Shown here: positions 53,208 through 62,214 of the stretch, one piece after another
How positions within the stretch are numbered: the first letter of the stretch is position 1
Layout: every line of letters begins with the position of its first letter
NCBI GenBank assembly: GCA_032139905.1
Contig: JAQJDB010000007.1
Coordinates: forward strand, 496,001 to 560,000
Direction: 5' to 3'
From: Nitrospira sp. MA-1
GTDB lineage: Bacteria; Nitrospirota; Nitrospiria; Nitrospirales; UBA8639
DNA length: 64,000 nucleotides
Program-made: the position numbers and the translations under genes
The notes under the pieces: model-generated
Databases searched by the model: none
Seen by the model: the letters and a program-made list of their open reading frames with translations, nothing else
Told to the model about the DNA's origin: nothing

Positions 53208-54674
53208 ATGAGCATGGAATCAGAGCAATCAGTTGATCTCACATCCGATACCCGTCCGGATCTTCGGGAAGAATTTCGATTTTCCCTATTGCTGACCGTA
53301 CTGTGTTTGTTGGTGTGTGGGGCGGGTATGGGATTGTTGTTTTGGGCGGTGACGCTTTCTGATGATGTACGCCTGGCTTCACCTGAAAGCAGGGATCTTG
53401 AGCGTATCGCCAGCCGAATGCTGGGTTTTGAATCTCGTTTGCCTGAACTCTCCTTGTTGGAACAAGTGATGTATCGTTTGGGGGGACAGGACGGGGAGAC
53501 CCAGGAGCAAATCCAACGGTGGTATGAAGAAAGAGTTAATGAACGATCCAGGCCATTAGATGGATTGTATCTGGGAATGATCTATGGAGAAGCGGGTTTA
53601 ACGAATCAACTCAGCCGAATTGTGGAGAATTGGGAGAGTGAGAGAAATCTTTATGCTCTTTTTCGTGAGTTTTTGGAAGTGGGATATGGCCAGAGCGAAA
53701 CGTCGTCTCCAGATTATCCCTTCTTGCAAGCAAGGTTAGCTGAAGAGGTCCCCACAAATTGGTTTTACTTTCATCTTGCACGACGAATAGCTGTTCAGGC
53801 CGGCGATCGAAATTTACAGGCAAATCTTCAATTGCAAGAGTATCAGTTGACCGACCCTCCGTTATGGAAATGGCGTGCGCTATTGGTGGGTGAGGTTGTG
53901 GTGATCGGGATTGGGGTGGTCCTGCTTCTCCGTCTTGGTATTGCTCGCCTGAGAGGCAGGGCGTCACCGATCCAAACCGGCTTCATCAAAAGGGGCATAC
54001 CTTGGACATTCCGGGAAGGAATCGCCGTTTTAGCCCGTGGAGGGGCCTTGACGATTTTGTTGATGGGGCTGGTGGCGGTCATACCTGATGGCATAGGAAT
54101 TATTGAGGATTTCGGGATTGCTTTACTGTATCTTCCTCCCGTCGTCCTGACCGCTATTCTGTTGTGTCGAACCAGGAAACAATCGTTGCTACAGGTGGTG
54201 GGCTGTTCGAATGTGTGGCAACGATTGAAAGACTGTCTGCCATTGGTCGTGATGTTGGTGACGTTTGGCCTTGTTGGGGACTGGCTGATTGTGCTCGGGG
54301 GGGATGCGTTTCAATCTTCCGTTCATTGGACCGAATGGTTTGTCCCACAGCTGATTTGGGGAACGCGGATGGAACTCATCAAAACCACTGTTGACTTCGT
54401 TCTTCTGGCGCCCTTTTTCGAAGAACTTATTTTCCGCGGAATTCTCTATACGACACTTCGAACCAAATTTAGTTTTCCCCTCTCCATGGTCGCAAGTGGG
54501 TTGATCTTCGCCTTGGCCCATGGCTATGGGCTGATCGCGTTTCTGACGGTTTTCTGGAGTGGGTTGTTGTGGGCATGGGCCTACGAACGAACCGGGAGTG
54601 TGATTCCCGGTATGGCGGCGCATGCCGTCAATAACGGAGTGGTGGTGTATTCTCTTGTCTCATTTTTCCGCTAA
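53208..54674 (+). CDS. CPBP-family intramembrane metalloprotease (Abi/CAAX-like)
   Basis: 488 residues. One membrane segment near the N-terminus (~27-50) is followed by a ~170-residue soluble helical part and then six or more membrane helices from ~215. The C-terminal CPBP domain has the glutamate pair 'PFFEELIFRGILYTTLRT' (EExxxR), the first His in 'GLIFALAHGYGL' and the second in 'PGMAAHAVNNGVV'. These enzymes cleave membrane-embedded substrates; roles include protein maturation and bacteriocin self-immunity. The long soluble insert is unusual compared with ~220-residue members. Substrate unknown. Confidence 0.88.
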   Translation: MSMESEQSVDLTSDTRPDLREEFRFSLLLTVLCLLVCGAGMGLLFWAVTLSDDVRLASPESRDLERIASRMLGFESRLPELSLLEQVMYRLGGQDGETQEQIQRWYEERVNERSRPLDGLYLGMIYGEAGLTNQLSRIVENWESERNLYALFREFLEVGYGQSETSSPDYPFLQARLAEEVPTNWFYFHLARRIAVQAGDRNLQANLQLQEYQLTDPPLWKWRALLVGEVVVIGIGVVLLLRLGIARLRGRASPIQTGFIKRGIPWTFREGIAVLARGGALTILLMGLVAVIPDGIGIIEDFGIALLYLPPVVLTAILLCRTRKQSLLQVVGCSNVWQRLKDCLPLVVMLVTFGLVGDWLIVLGGDAFQSSVHWTEWFVPQLIWGTRMELIKTTVDFVLLAPFFEELIFRGILYTTLRTKFSFPLSMVASGLIFALAHGYGLIAFLTVFWSGLLWAWAYERTGSVIPGMAAHAVNNGVVVYSLVSFFR

Positions 54675-54708
54675 AAATGATCAGGGAGCTGCTTGTTGTG
54701 ATGAGTTT

Positions 54709-55506
54709 TCATGATGATGAATGCCGTTCAATGTCGTCCAAGGCCTGATAGAGGTCAGGAAATCGAAGGGTATAGTGAAGGGTGGTGAGGAGTTTATGAA
54801 TGGAGACCTGTTTGCCGATTTCTCGATGGGGCGTGGGTGGGGGAATAGGCATGCTCCACTTTTCTGACGCAATTGAGAAAATCTCTGTCCAGGTCCGTGG
54901 GGTCCCATCGCTAGCCAAAAATGTGGTACCTTTCTGAGCCCGTTCAAGGGCTCGCAAACAGATTCCTGCAGCATCTTCCACATGGAGGAGATTGACCCAC
55001 TTGGGAGTATTGTGAATCCTCCCGTTTCTCATCCAATTCAACACATGACGACCTGGCCCGTATAGTCCTGCCAACCGAATGATGACGGCGCCCAATTGTG
55101 TCCGAAGATATTCTTCTCCCTGAACCCGGGGAAGGTCCAGGTTCACAGGAGCCTGTTCGGTCACGATTCCGCAGTTTGTGCCATAGGCCGATGTGCTGCC
55201 CATGACCAGAATTCTGCCGGAATCCATGGGGCGGGTGGCGAAGAAGGCTTGCACGAGGCTCAATGGCGTCGCCGGAAAACACCAGATGAGATGGGCTGGG
55301 CTGGGAATGAATCGCCAGGTTTCAGTTTGGGTCAAGTCAAAAGCAATTCTAGATTCAGGTGGAATATCTGAGAGATGAACATCAGGCATACGGCTTGTCG
55401 AGAAGGTGTTCCATCCTGCATTGACTGCCTGGTGAAAGAGCCGTCGACCGGTATAGCCGGTTCCCAGAATGACCAGCGGAATGTGTTGGAGAGAAGAGCG
55501 GCTCAC
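54709..55506 (-). CDS. SDR-family NAD(P)-dependent epimerase/dehydratase-like protein (YeeZ-like)
   Basis: 265 residues with a nucleotide-binding start 'IPLVILGTGYTGRRLFHQAV', then 'RILVMGSTSAYG' (catalytic Ser region), 'VIIRLAGLYGPGRHVLNWM' and 'WVNLLHVEDAAGICLRALE', as in the atypical SDR group including YeeZ. The YxxxK motif is not obvious, which is common in that group. Product unknown. Last gene of the minus-strand run that begins with thiD; it converges on the CPBP gene with a 34-base gap. Confidence 0.82.
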   Translation of the reverse strand: MSRSSLQHIPLVILGTGYTGRRLFHQAVNAGWNTFSTSRMPDVHLSDIPPESRIAFDLTQTETWRFIPSPAHLIWCFPATPLSLVQAFFATRPMDSGRILVMGSTSAYGTNCGIVTEQAPVNLDLPRVQGEEYLRTQLGAVIIRLAGLYGPGRHVLNWMRNGRIHNTPKWVNLLHVEDAAGICLRALERAQKGTTFLASDGTPRTWTEIFSIASEKWSMPIPPPTPHREIGKQVSIHKLLTTLHYTLRFPDLYQALDDIERHSSS

Positions 55507-55596
55507 GGAAAAGGTCTTGTCGAAGTGTGTGGTTAGGAAGAGGAATCTTTCCAGAGCCAGGGCATACCGTGGTTGGAGCTTGATGGAATTCCGATA

Positions 55597-56115
55597 TTAC
55601 CCATTCTGTTCTTCGACATATTGTTGTGCGTATCGAATGTAGTTCCCGGCGGATTCTTTGATCCACTGGACTTCGGCATCCGTCAACAGGCGTTTCACTT
55701 TGGCCGGAGACCCCATGACCAGGCTCCTCGAGGGGATGTGGATATTTCCCGTTATTAAGGCTCCAGCGCCAATGACACAGTCTTCTTCGATCACGACGCC
55801 ATCCATGATGATGGTCCCCATCCCGATTAATACCCGATCATGAATCGTGCATCCATGGAGCACCACATGATGACCGACGGTGATGTCATCGCCAAGAGTG
55901 AGGGGGTGCGTATCATGTGTGACGTGCAACAGACAGAGGTCTTGAATATTGGTCCGATGGCCAATGCGGATACTATGTACGTCTCCGCGTATAACGGCAT
56001 TGAACCAGACGCTCGATTCCGATCCGATGGCCACATCGCCGATGACGATGGCCGTGTCTTCGATAAACGCGCTGGGAGCGATGGTTGGGGCAATGCCTCG
56101 ATAAGTTTTTAACAT
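55597..56115 (-). CDS. Gamma carbonic anhydrase-like hexapeptide-repeat protein
   Basis: The ATG at 56115 (AAAGGA upstream) gives 172 residues starting 'MLKTYRGIAPTIAPSAFIED'; the longer upstream frame has unrelated sequence. Left-handed beta-helix hexapeptide repeats run through most of the protein. The zinc-ligand histidines are seen in 'LLHVTHDTHPLT' and 'GHHVVLHGCTI', with 'SSVWFNAVIRGDV' before them. It ends in the usual C-terminal helix ('YIRYAQQYVEE'). Family members may hydrate CO2 or have other roles (YrdA/PaaY-like); activity is unproven. Confidence 0.9.
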   Translation of the reverse strand: MLKTYRGIAPTIAPSAFIEDTAIVIGDVAIGSESSVWFNAVIRGDVHSIRIGHRTNIQDLCLLHVTHDTHPLTLGDDITVGHHVVLHGCTIHDRVLIGMGTIIMDGVVIEEDCVIGAGALITGNIHIPSRSLVMGSPAKVKRLLTDAEVQWIKESAGNYIRYAQQYVEEQNG

Positions 56116-56170
56116 GAGGGCGGTCCTTTCGCCGAATATGGGTTCTCCGTGTGAGGACGTTTGGTGAAGG

Positions 56171-56647
56171 CTAGAGTCGAATGAGTATGGCGCAGATAAC
56201 CAGGCCTGAGAGAACCGCGAGGATGGTGAGGTACGTCGCCACACTTCGATCCGAGAGCCAGTCGGTTTGCCAATGTTGAGGATAGGCGGTTTTCCCCGAA
56301 GAAATCCAGCCTTCCTGGTACAGTCCGATTCCCCTCTCGAGTTCAATTAACTGTTGTTTGGCCATTCGGTGTCGAGTGGCTTGTTGAAGAATCAGATAGG
56401 CCACAAACCCTGACAGTATGCCCACCCCCAAAATGGCCAACCAACGCATGGCCAAGTCTGGGTGTCCGGGGGAAATCACCGCTATGGTCATAATCAGCAG
56501 CACTAATACCGTATTGTAGAATGCGGACAACCGGCTCATGTATTCCCGCCGCCGGAGCACCTCGTTTTTAAATAACGGATATAGCACGCGAAAGACTTCG
56601 AGTTGCTCTTTGGGTAATTCCTTGTTGGTATTTGGTGGATCAGGCAT
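56171..56647 (-). CDS. Conserved-looking membrane protein, 158 aa, unknown function
   Basis: A soluble basic/acidic N-terminus ('VFRVLYPLFKNEVLRRREYM') is followed by two adjacent membrane segments (~45-63 'NTVLVLLIMTIAVISPGH' and ~70-92), a ~45-residue cytoplasmic stretch rich in Gln/Arg and a C-terminal membrane helix (~138-157). No family name could be assigned. It lies 18 bases after the alpha/beta hydrolase gene and 55 bases before the carbonic-anhydrase-like gene in the same run. Confidence 0.8.
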   Translation of the reverse strand: MPDPPNTNKELPKEQLEVFRVLYPLFKNEVLRRREYMSRLSAFYNTVLVLLIMTIAVISPGHPDLAMRWLAILGVGILSGFVAYLILQQATRHRMAKQQLIELERGIGLYQEGWISSGKTAYPQHWQTDWLSDRSVATYLTILAVLSGLVICAILIRL

Positions 56648-56665
56648 GAAACCGGTCTTTTCCCA

Positions 56666-57475
56666 TCATGAGGGAGGCAAATAAGCGATCATCCACTTGG
56701 CCAGATGGTTGGTCATCAGACGAAAATCTTCAGGTCTTCCAAATTGGTGGTTCGCACCGGGAATGAGCCGAAAATCCTTTGACACGTTGAGAGAAGTCAG
56801 TAAGCGATCAATCTGATGAGCGGGAATGATTTCGTCTTGATCACCATGCACAATCACTGTGGGGGCTTGAATACACGAAGCAGAGTGGTAGCCGTTGTAG
56901 GTGAGGCATTCCTCGAAAAATGCATACGGCAACCGTGTTGGAAGGTCGCCCCCAAAGACGTTGGGTATATGATCGGTGATTTTCCATTGGTTCATGGCGT
57001 CCGCCCCCAATTCCAGGCGAAGCACTTCAGAAAAATCAACCACCGGGCATTTCAGGCCAAGGGCCTGTAGTTGGGGATACCGGGAAGCTGAAAGAATGGT
57101 CATGAATCCACCAAAACTGGATCCAATCAGTCCGAGAGCCTTCATGGATCGTTCGGTGAGAAAGTGAACGGCGGCATCCAGTTGATCCTCACATTTTTTG
57201 ATGCTGAAGGTTGTCAATGGTTCCGGTGAGTCACCCATGCCATACCAATCAAAACGAAGAGTTGCGATGGATTGAGGAATGAGAAGTTCCGTCAGTCGCC
57301 GATTGGTTCGACTGTTCTTATCGGAGGGAAAGCCATGACAAAGGATTACCGCTCGATTCGTGGGAGCAGCAGGCTGAGCGAAAATCCCTGTCGTCACAAT
57401 GCCGGATGGACCGGTAACGTTGACAGGGGTTTCAGTCCCCCCGTCCCCGCTTTCTGTGGGCGATGCGGTCTCCAC
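56666..57475 (-). CDS. Alpha/beta hydrolase
   Basis: 269 residues, GTG start, 8 bases after thiD. The catalytic triad is visible: nucleophile Ser in 'GLIGSSFGGFMTILSASRYP' (~118), Asp in 'VIVHGDQDEIIPAHQI' (~211) and His in 'IPGANHQFGRP' (~240). The oxyanion region is 'AVILCHGFPSDKNSRTNRRL'. No lid-heavy insert or signal peptide. The dienelactone hydrolase/esterase-like group is the best guess; the substrate is unknown. Confidence 0.88.
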   Translation of the reverse strand: METASPTESGDGGTETPVNVTGPSGIVTTGIFAQPAAPTNRAVILCHGFPSDKNSRTNRRLTELLIPQSIATLRFDWYGMGDSPEPLTTFSIKKCEDQLDAAVHFLTERSMKALGLIGSSFGGFMTILSASRYPQLQALGLKCPVVDFSEVLRLELGADAMNQWKITDHIPNVFGGDLPTRLPYAFFEECLTYNGYHSASCIQAPTVIVHGDQDEIIPAHQIDRLLTSLNVSKDFRLIPGANHQFGRPEDFRLMTNHLAKWMIAYLPPS

Positions 57476-57483
57476 GAATTGCG

Positions 57484-58275
57484 CTATGATTGAAGAAAGT
57501 AGAAGTGGTCGGTAGGGCCATTCCCCTGGCCAAGGGCTAGACCGTGACGAATGGCCTCGGTGGTATAGTGTTTGGCAGCCTCAATTGCGTCGGGAATGGT
57601 TTTCCCCTTGGTGAGGTTGGCAGCAATGGCAGAGGCCAGGGTGCAGCCGGTTCCATGGGTCGTTTTCGTCTGAAGGAATTCACCCTTAAACATGCGAAAA
57701 AACCGGCCGTCATAGAGTAAATCGGTCCCCGGCTGTTCCAGCAGGTGCCCGCCCTTGATTAAAACATGCTTGCAGCCGAATTGATGGATTACTTTTGCCG
57801 CCTCTCTGGCATTGGCCAGGGTTTTAATGGAGAGGCCGGATAACAATTCGGCTTCGGCAATATTTGGGGTGAGAAGAGAGGCCTGAGGAAGCAATGCCGT
57901 TTTCAGTGTTGCCATCGCATCCTGTTCCAGCAGTGGGTATCCTCCTTTTGCAACCATAACCGGGTCGACAACCAGGTGTTCAAGATGTTGCTTGGCCAGA
58001 TTCCGACTGACTGTGGTGATGATATCGGAGGTCGCCAGCATGCCGGTTTTAGCGATCGTGATCGGAATGTCGGAGAAGAGTGCATCCAGTTGAGACTCAA
58101 TAATCGAAGAAGGCAGATGGAAAACGGCAGAGACGCCGCACGTGTTTTGTGCGGTTATGGATGTCAGCACCGACATGCCGAACACTCCATTGGCGGACAT
58201 GGCTTTGAGGTCGGCTTGGATTCCGGCTCCTCCACTGGAATCAGATCCGGCGATGGTGAGAACAGCTTTTTTCAT
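57484..58275 (-). CDS. thiD: Hydroxymethylpyrimidine (phosphate) kinase
   Basis: 263 residues, ribokinase-like fold. '[20 protein letters not shown]' at the N-terminus, '[16 protein letters not shown]', '[20 protein letters not shown]', '[14 protein letters not shown]' and '[20 protein letters not shown]' (catalytic Asp region replaced by the GTGC anion hole) are all standard for ThiD. It phosphorylates HMP and HMP-P in thiamine biosynthesis. No TPP riboswitch was recognised upstream. First gene of the minus-strand run down to 54.7 kb. Confidence 0.94.
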   Translation of the reverse strand: MKKAVLTIAGSDSSGGAGIQADLKAMSANGVFGMSVLTSITAQNTCGVSAVFHLPSSIIESQLDALFSDIPITIAKTGMLATSDIITTVSRNLAKQHLEHLVVDPVMVAKGGYPLLEQDAMATLKTALLPQASLLTPNIAEAELLSGLSIKTLANAREAAKVIHQFGCKHVLIKGGHLLEQPGTDLLYDGRFFRMFKGEFLQTKTTHGTGCTLASAIAANLTKGKTIPDAIEAAKHYTTEAIRHGLALGQGNGPTDHFYFLQS

Positions 58276-58517
58276 ATGTGTCAGCGAATGAGCGTGTGGA
58301 CGAACAGCGAGTCTAGCATGTCATATTCTGATGATCCAGGGATGAAGCCTCCTTATTTTATTTGGGTTGAAGACCCTGCTGTTCCATCTTACGTCTGAGT
58401 GTGTGGTGTTTTTGAGTATTTTTTCTTGACATTATAGAAAAAATATTTCATGGTGTTTGATTATAGAGTCACTCCTTGATGGTCTGGCCTTGCCGGGCTT
58501 TCAAGGATAGATGCTGT

Positions 58518-61500
58518 ATGGAATCTCCCCATCCTTCAAAGGCTTCTCCTCCTTCCGATAAAGAAGTGCATCGGGAGCACTTGGGAGATCTGACGCTTTC
58601 CCTTGGGTCTTCCCAAGGGTCCTCTGGACAATTATCTTCGGAATCTTCGAGCCACCATTACCGAGTTCGAGAGTCCCTCCAATCCAACCTGTCGCCAGGT
58701 ACCCCACATTCTGTTTCACATGAAGAATTGAATGCTCTCCGTCAGCAGGTGGAGCGGTTCATTTTTGCCTCTCAGGGCTCTCGTGAGGGGTTATGGGTGG
58801 CTGAAATTTGTCCGGATATTCCCTGGTATTCTCCAGATTGTCCGGTGTGGTATTCCCCTCAGTTTATCGCGATGTTGGGGTATGAGGAATCTGAGTTCCC
58901 AGGAGTGCGGGGAAGTTGGGAGCAACGGTTACATCCTGACGATCGGGAGCGGGTGTTTGCGGCTTTAACCAATCATATTGAAAAGAGGATTCCGTACCAT
59001 GTGGAGTCCAGATTACGCACTAAAGCCAATGGTTATCGTTGGTTTGAGGCCACCGGCGAGGGCACCTTTGATGCCGACGGCAAGTTACTTCGAGGTGGAG
59101 GAACCATACGCGATATTACGGAGCGTAAGTTGGCCGATGACATTTCAAGGCGAAACCACGCTCTGTTAGATGCGGTCCTTGAAGAAATGAGTGATGTGGT
59201 GTACGTCAAGGACCAGGATGGTCGTTACCTCCTGGTGAATCCTTCGGGAGCGGAGATCATGGGAAAGACCATACATGAGGTCATCGGAAAAACCGACCAG
59301 GAAATATTTGGGAACCATTCGCCGGCGTTGTTTGTTCAGGGTGATGCCCAGGTGATGGAATCTGCCGGGACTCAGACATTTGAAGTAGACGTACAGGAGC
59401 AGCATCCCGTGTCCCGAACGTTTTTAGTCACGAAAGACTCCTTTGGATCCTTAACGGAGGGTCAGAATGGGGTCTTGGGTTTTGCTCGTGATATTACGTT
59501 CAGAAAAGCCGCTGAGCTAACCATTCAGGAACGGGAAAAACGCTTTCGGGCCATTATGGAAAATGCCTATGACTTGATCACGGAAGCCGATTCGGAAGGA
59601 CGGTTCCTGTATGTGAGCCCTAATTTTAAAGAATCTCTGGGGTACAGCTCCCAAGATCTGCTAGGCACAAGTGTCTTTGCCCCAGTTCATCCCGAAGATC
59701 GAGAAATGGTGGAAGCAGAGTTTTGTCAAGGCATGAAGACACAAGGTTCCGGTCGGTCGGTGTATCGCTATCGACATCAGAATGGAGAGTACCGTTGGTT
59801 TGAAAGCACTGGGCGAGCTTTTCATACGGCGCTTGGTGAACTTCGAGCTGTCGTCATTTCACGGGATATTACGCAACGAAAACAATGGGAAGATGCCCTG
59901 GAATCGATTGTCAAAGGCAATGTGCTTCCTGGTTCTCCAGATTTCTTCGAAGTTCTAGTTGTCGAATTGGCGAAAGCTCTTCAGGTGTCCATGGTGTTTT
60001 TGTCGGAGCGGATTGAGAAAAATAACAGCAAAGCCCGGACATTGGCTTTTTGGAACCAAGACCATTTTGAGCCGTCAACGGTGTATGAATGTATGGGGGG
60101 GCCTTGCGAACTCGTCCTTGGGGGTGACCCTGTTGGCCATCCCTCCGGAGTTCAACAACTCTTTCCACACAGTGAAGCGATTCAAGCCTTGAAGGTGGAT
60201 GCGTATTATGGAACTCCTCTTTTTAATTCCAAGAATGAGGTTGTGGGAAATCTGGCGCTCCTGGATACGCAACAATTTGTTCTTTCCTCTCAAGGGCAAA
60301 ATCTTTTGAAAATTTTTGCGGCACGAGCGGGAGCTGAACTTGAGCGGAAGCGGGCACAGGAAGAGGTCCAGGAAAGCCAGGACCAGTATCGTGAGCTCTA
60401 CGATCAGACCCCATTAATATATTTTACGGTGAATAGTCAGGGTCTCGTCCTCTCCGTTAACCAGTATGGGGCTCAATTGTTAGGGTACCAGGTTGAGGAG
60501 TTATTGGGGACATCTGCGTTCTCCGTGGTCCATGAAGATGATCGTGACTTATTTAAATCAGGGCTGGAGAAGGGATTTCGTGAATCGACCAAAGGCGTTC
60601 TTCCTGAATTTCGGAAGGTAAAAAAAGATGGAACCATCCTTTGGGTGAAAGAAACAATTCAGGCCATTGAGAAACAATCCGGGCCTCGTGTGTGGTTACT
60701 ATCTTGTGAGGATATTACAGAGCGGAAACGGACCGAGGAGGCTTTGGTATTGAGTGAGACCCAATTGCGGCATACTCAAAAAATGGAGGCGATCGGTACC
60801 TTGGCCGGTGGTATTGCCCATGATTTTAATAATATTTTGGGTGCGATATTGGGATATTCTGAGTTGGCCATGGCTTATGCTACCAAGGATGAACGTCTGA
60901 AATCGTATTTAACTGAGGTGGTTGCCGCCGGGAATCGGGCTCGAGATTTGGTGAAGCAAATTTTAGCCTTTAGCCGTCGGTCGGAAAAAGATAAAGAAGC
61001 GATTGACCTGCGATTGGTGATCAATGATGTCCTGCAAATGCTGCGTGCCAGCTTTCCTTCCTCAATTGAAATTCGAACGTCATTAGATCTTGAGTCCACG
61101 GTTATTTATGGTGACCGTACCCAAATCCAGCAGGTGATTATGAATCTGTGTGCCAACGCAGAATATGCCATGCGGGAAGAGGGAGGTCTGTTGGAAATTG
61201 GCTTATGTCATGAGGGTATTCCCGAGGAAGGGATACCGGGCATGGGTATGCTTAAGGTCGGATCCTATCTTCAGCTTGTGATTCGTGACACGGGAAAGGG
61301 TATTCCCCTCGAAATGGTCGAGAGAATATTTGAGCCATTCTTTACTACAAAACCTGCTGGGGAAGGCACGGGACTCGGGCTGGCCGTCGTGCATGGTATC
61401 GTGCATAACCATGGTGGTGAGATTGCCGTGTCCAGTCCTCCAGGAGGGGGAACTACCTTCACGATACTCCTGCCGCGCCTGGATGTGGTGGTGCCCGTAA

Positions 61501-61928
61501 AACCCGAGGAAGTGATGGCCTGGCCGACTGGATCGGGAAGGATATTATTTGTGGATGATGAAGAAATGCTGACGCGCTGGGGGACGCAATTTCTCAGCCA
61601 TTTAGGCTATTCCGTTGTGGCAAGCGTCAATCCGTATGAAGCGTTAGATCTTTTCCGAGCACATCCGTGGGATTTTGACGTGGTCGTGACAGACCAAACC
61701 ATGCCGACGATGAGTGGTGAGGCCTTATCTCGTGCATTGTTAGGTATTCGAGCGGATATTCCTATTCTGTTGTGTACGGGGTTTAGCCACACCATGACTC
61801 AAGAAAAGGCCGAGCAACTTGGCATTCAGGCCTTCTTAATGAAGCCGGTCAACGGACTGTCTCTGGCTATTGCGCTCCGGGACATCCTGGACGGAGGTCC
61901 CACTCCGCACTCGAGCCAACATCAGTAA
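58518..61928 (+). CDS. Hybrid sensor histidine kinase with four PAS domains, GAF and receiver
   Basis: The ATG at 58518 (AAGGAT upstream) is preferred over the TTG at 58476. 1136 residues, no membrane segment, so a cytoplasmic sensor. In order: PAS/PAC (~80-200), PAS (~212-330, 'LDAVLEEMSDVVYVKDQDGR'), PAS (~340-460), GAF (~475-620), PAS (~628-745). Next is a dimerisation domain with the phospho-acceptor 'GGIAHDFNNILGAILGYSEL' (~765), then an ATPase ('QVIMNLCANAEYAM', 'VIRDTGKGIP', 'GEGTGLGLAVVHGIVHNHGG'). A receiver follows (~1005-1130; 'ILFVDDEEML', 'VVTDQTMPTMSG', 'LCTGFS', 'FLMKPV'). Output probably passes to a separate regulator. Confidence 0.94.
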   Translation: MESPHPSKASPPSDKEVHREHLGDLTLSLGSSQGSSGQLSSESSSHHYRVRESLQSNLSPGTPHSVSHEELNALRQQVERFIFASQGSREGLWVAEICPDIPWYSPDCPVWYSPQFIAMLGYEESEFPGVRGSWEQRLHPDDRERVFAALTNHIEKRIPYHVESRLRTKANGYRWFEATGEGTFDADGKLLRGGGTIRDITERKLADDISRRNHALLDAVLEEMSDVVYVKDQDGRYLLVNPSGAEIMGKTIHEVIGKTDQEIFGNHSPALFVQGDAQVMESAGTQTFEVDVQEQHPVSRTFLVTKDSFGSLTEGQNGVLGFARDITFRKAAELTIQEREKRFRAIMENAYDLITEADSEGRFLYVSPNFKESLGYSSQDLLGTSVFAPVHPEDREMVEAEFCQGMKTQGSGRSVYRYRHQNGEYRWFESTGRAFHTALGELRAVVISRDITQRKQWEDALESIVKGNVLPGSPDFFEVLVVELAKALQVSMVFLSERIEKNNSKARTLAFWNQDHFEPSTVYECMGGPCELVLGGDPVGHPSGVQQLFPHSEAIQALKVDAYYGTPLFNSKNEVVGNLALLDTQQFVLSSQGQNLLKIFAARAGAELERKRAQEEVQESQDQYRELYDQTPLIYFTVNSQGLVLSVNQYGAQLLGYQVEELLGTSAFSVVHEDDRDLFKSGLEKGFRESTKGVLPEFRKVKKDGTILWVKETIQAIEKQSGPRVWLLSCEDITERKRTEEALVLSETQLRHTQKMEAIGTLAGGIAHDFNNILGAILGYSELAMAYATKDERLKSYLTEVVAAGNRARDLVKQILAFSRRSEKDKEAIDLRLVINDVLQMLRASFPSSIEIRTSLDLESTVIYGDRTQIQQVIMNLCANAEYAMREEGGLLEIGLCHEGIPEEGIPGMGMLKVGSYLQLVIRDTGKGIPLEMVERIFEPFFTTKPAGEGTGLGLAVVHGIVHNHGGEIAVSSPPGGGTTFTILLPRLDVVVPVKPEEVMAWPTGSGRILFVDDEEMLTRWGTQFLSHLGYSVVASVNPYEALDLFRAHPWDFDVVVTDQTMPTMSGEALSRALLGIRADIPILLCTGFSHTMTQEKAEQLGIQAFLMKPVNGLSLAIALRDILDGGPTPHSSQHQ

Positions 61929-61960
61929 AGTTCGCTGCCCTTTGGGCGGGGAACTTTACT
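61924..61960 (+). terminator. Strong hairpin overlapping the histidine kinase stop codon
   Basis: AGTAAAGTTC (61924-61933) is perfectly complementary to GAACTTTACT (61951-61960), with an inner GCCC/GGGC stem and TTT loop. The stop codon TAA (61926-61928) lies in the 5' arm. There is no T-run after it, so it may be a stabilising 3' hairpin or a non-canonical terminator. Confidence 0.5.
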
Positions 61961-62214
61961 GATTATCCCGTTTCGGTCAATGATGATTATGACGAAGCTC
62001 TGACACATTCTTCGAGGTCGATCCCAGGAAGTAGGTTTTATCATGCAGGCAATATGTCCAGGGCACCTCTTAAAACCCGTAGTTATTGGACCTCCCTTCC
62101 CTGGCCTGCTTGAGTATTGGGCGGAAGGCCCTGAGCATCGTGTGCGTGAGAGGGCGTGGTTGCCTGGAGTTCGTTCAAGGCCTTTCCCGCTGCCCCCTGC
62201 TGCAGACTGGCGGC

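Noticed and set aside
58276-58517. TTGACA at 58426-58431 as a promoter of the hybrid kinase
   Set aside because: No acceptable -10 box at 16-18 bp spacing; a later TATAGA is about 30 bases away.
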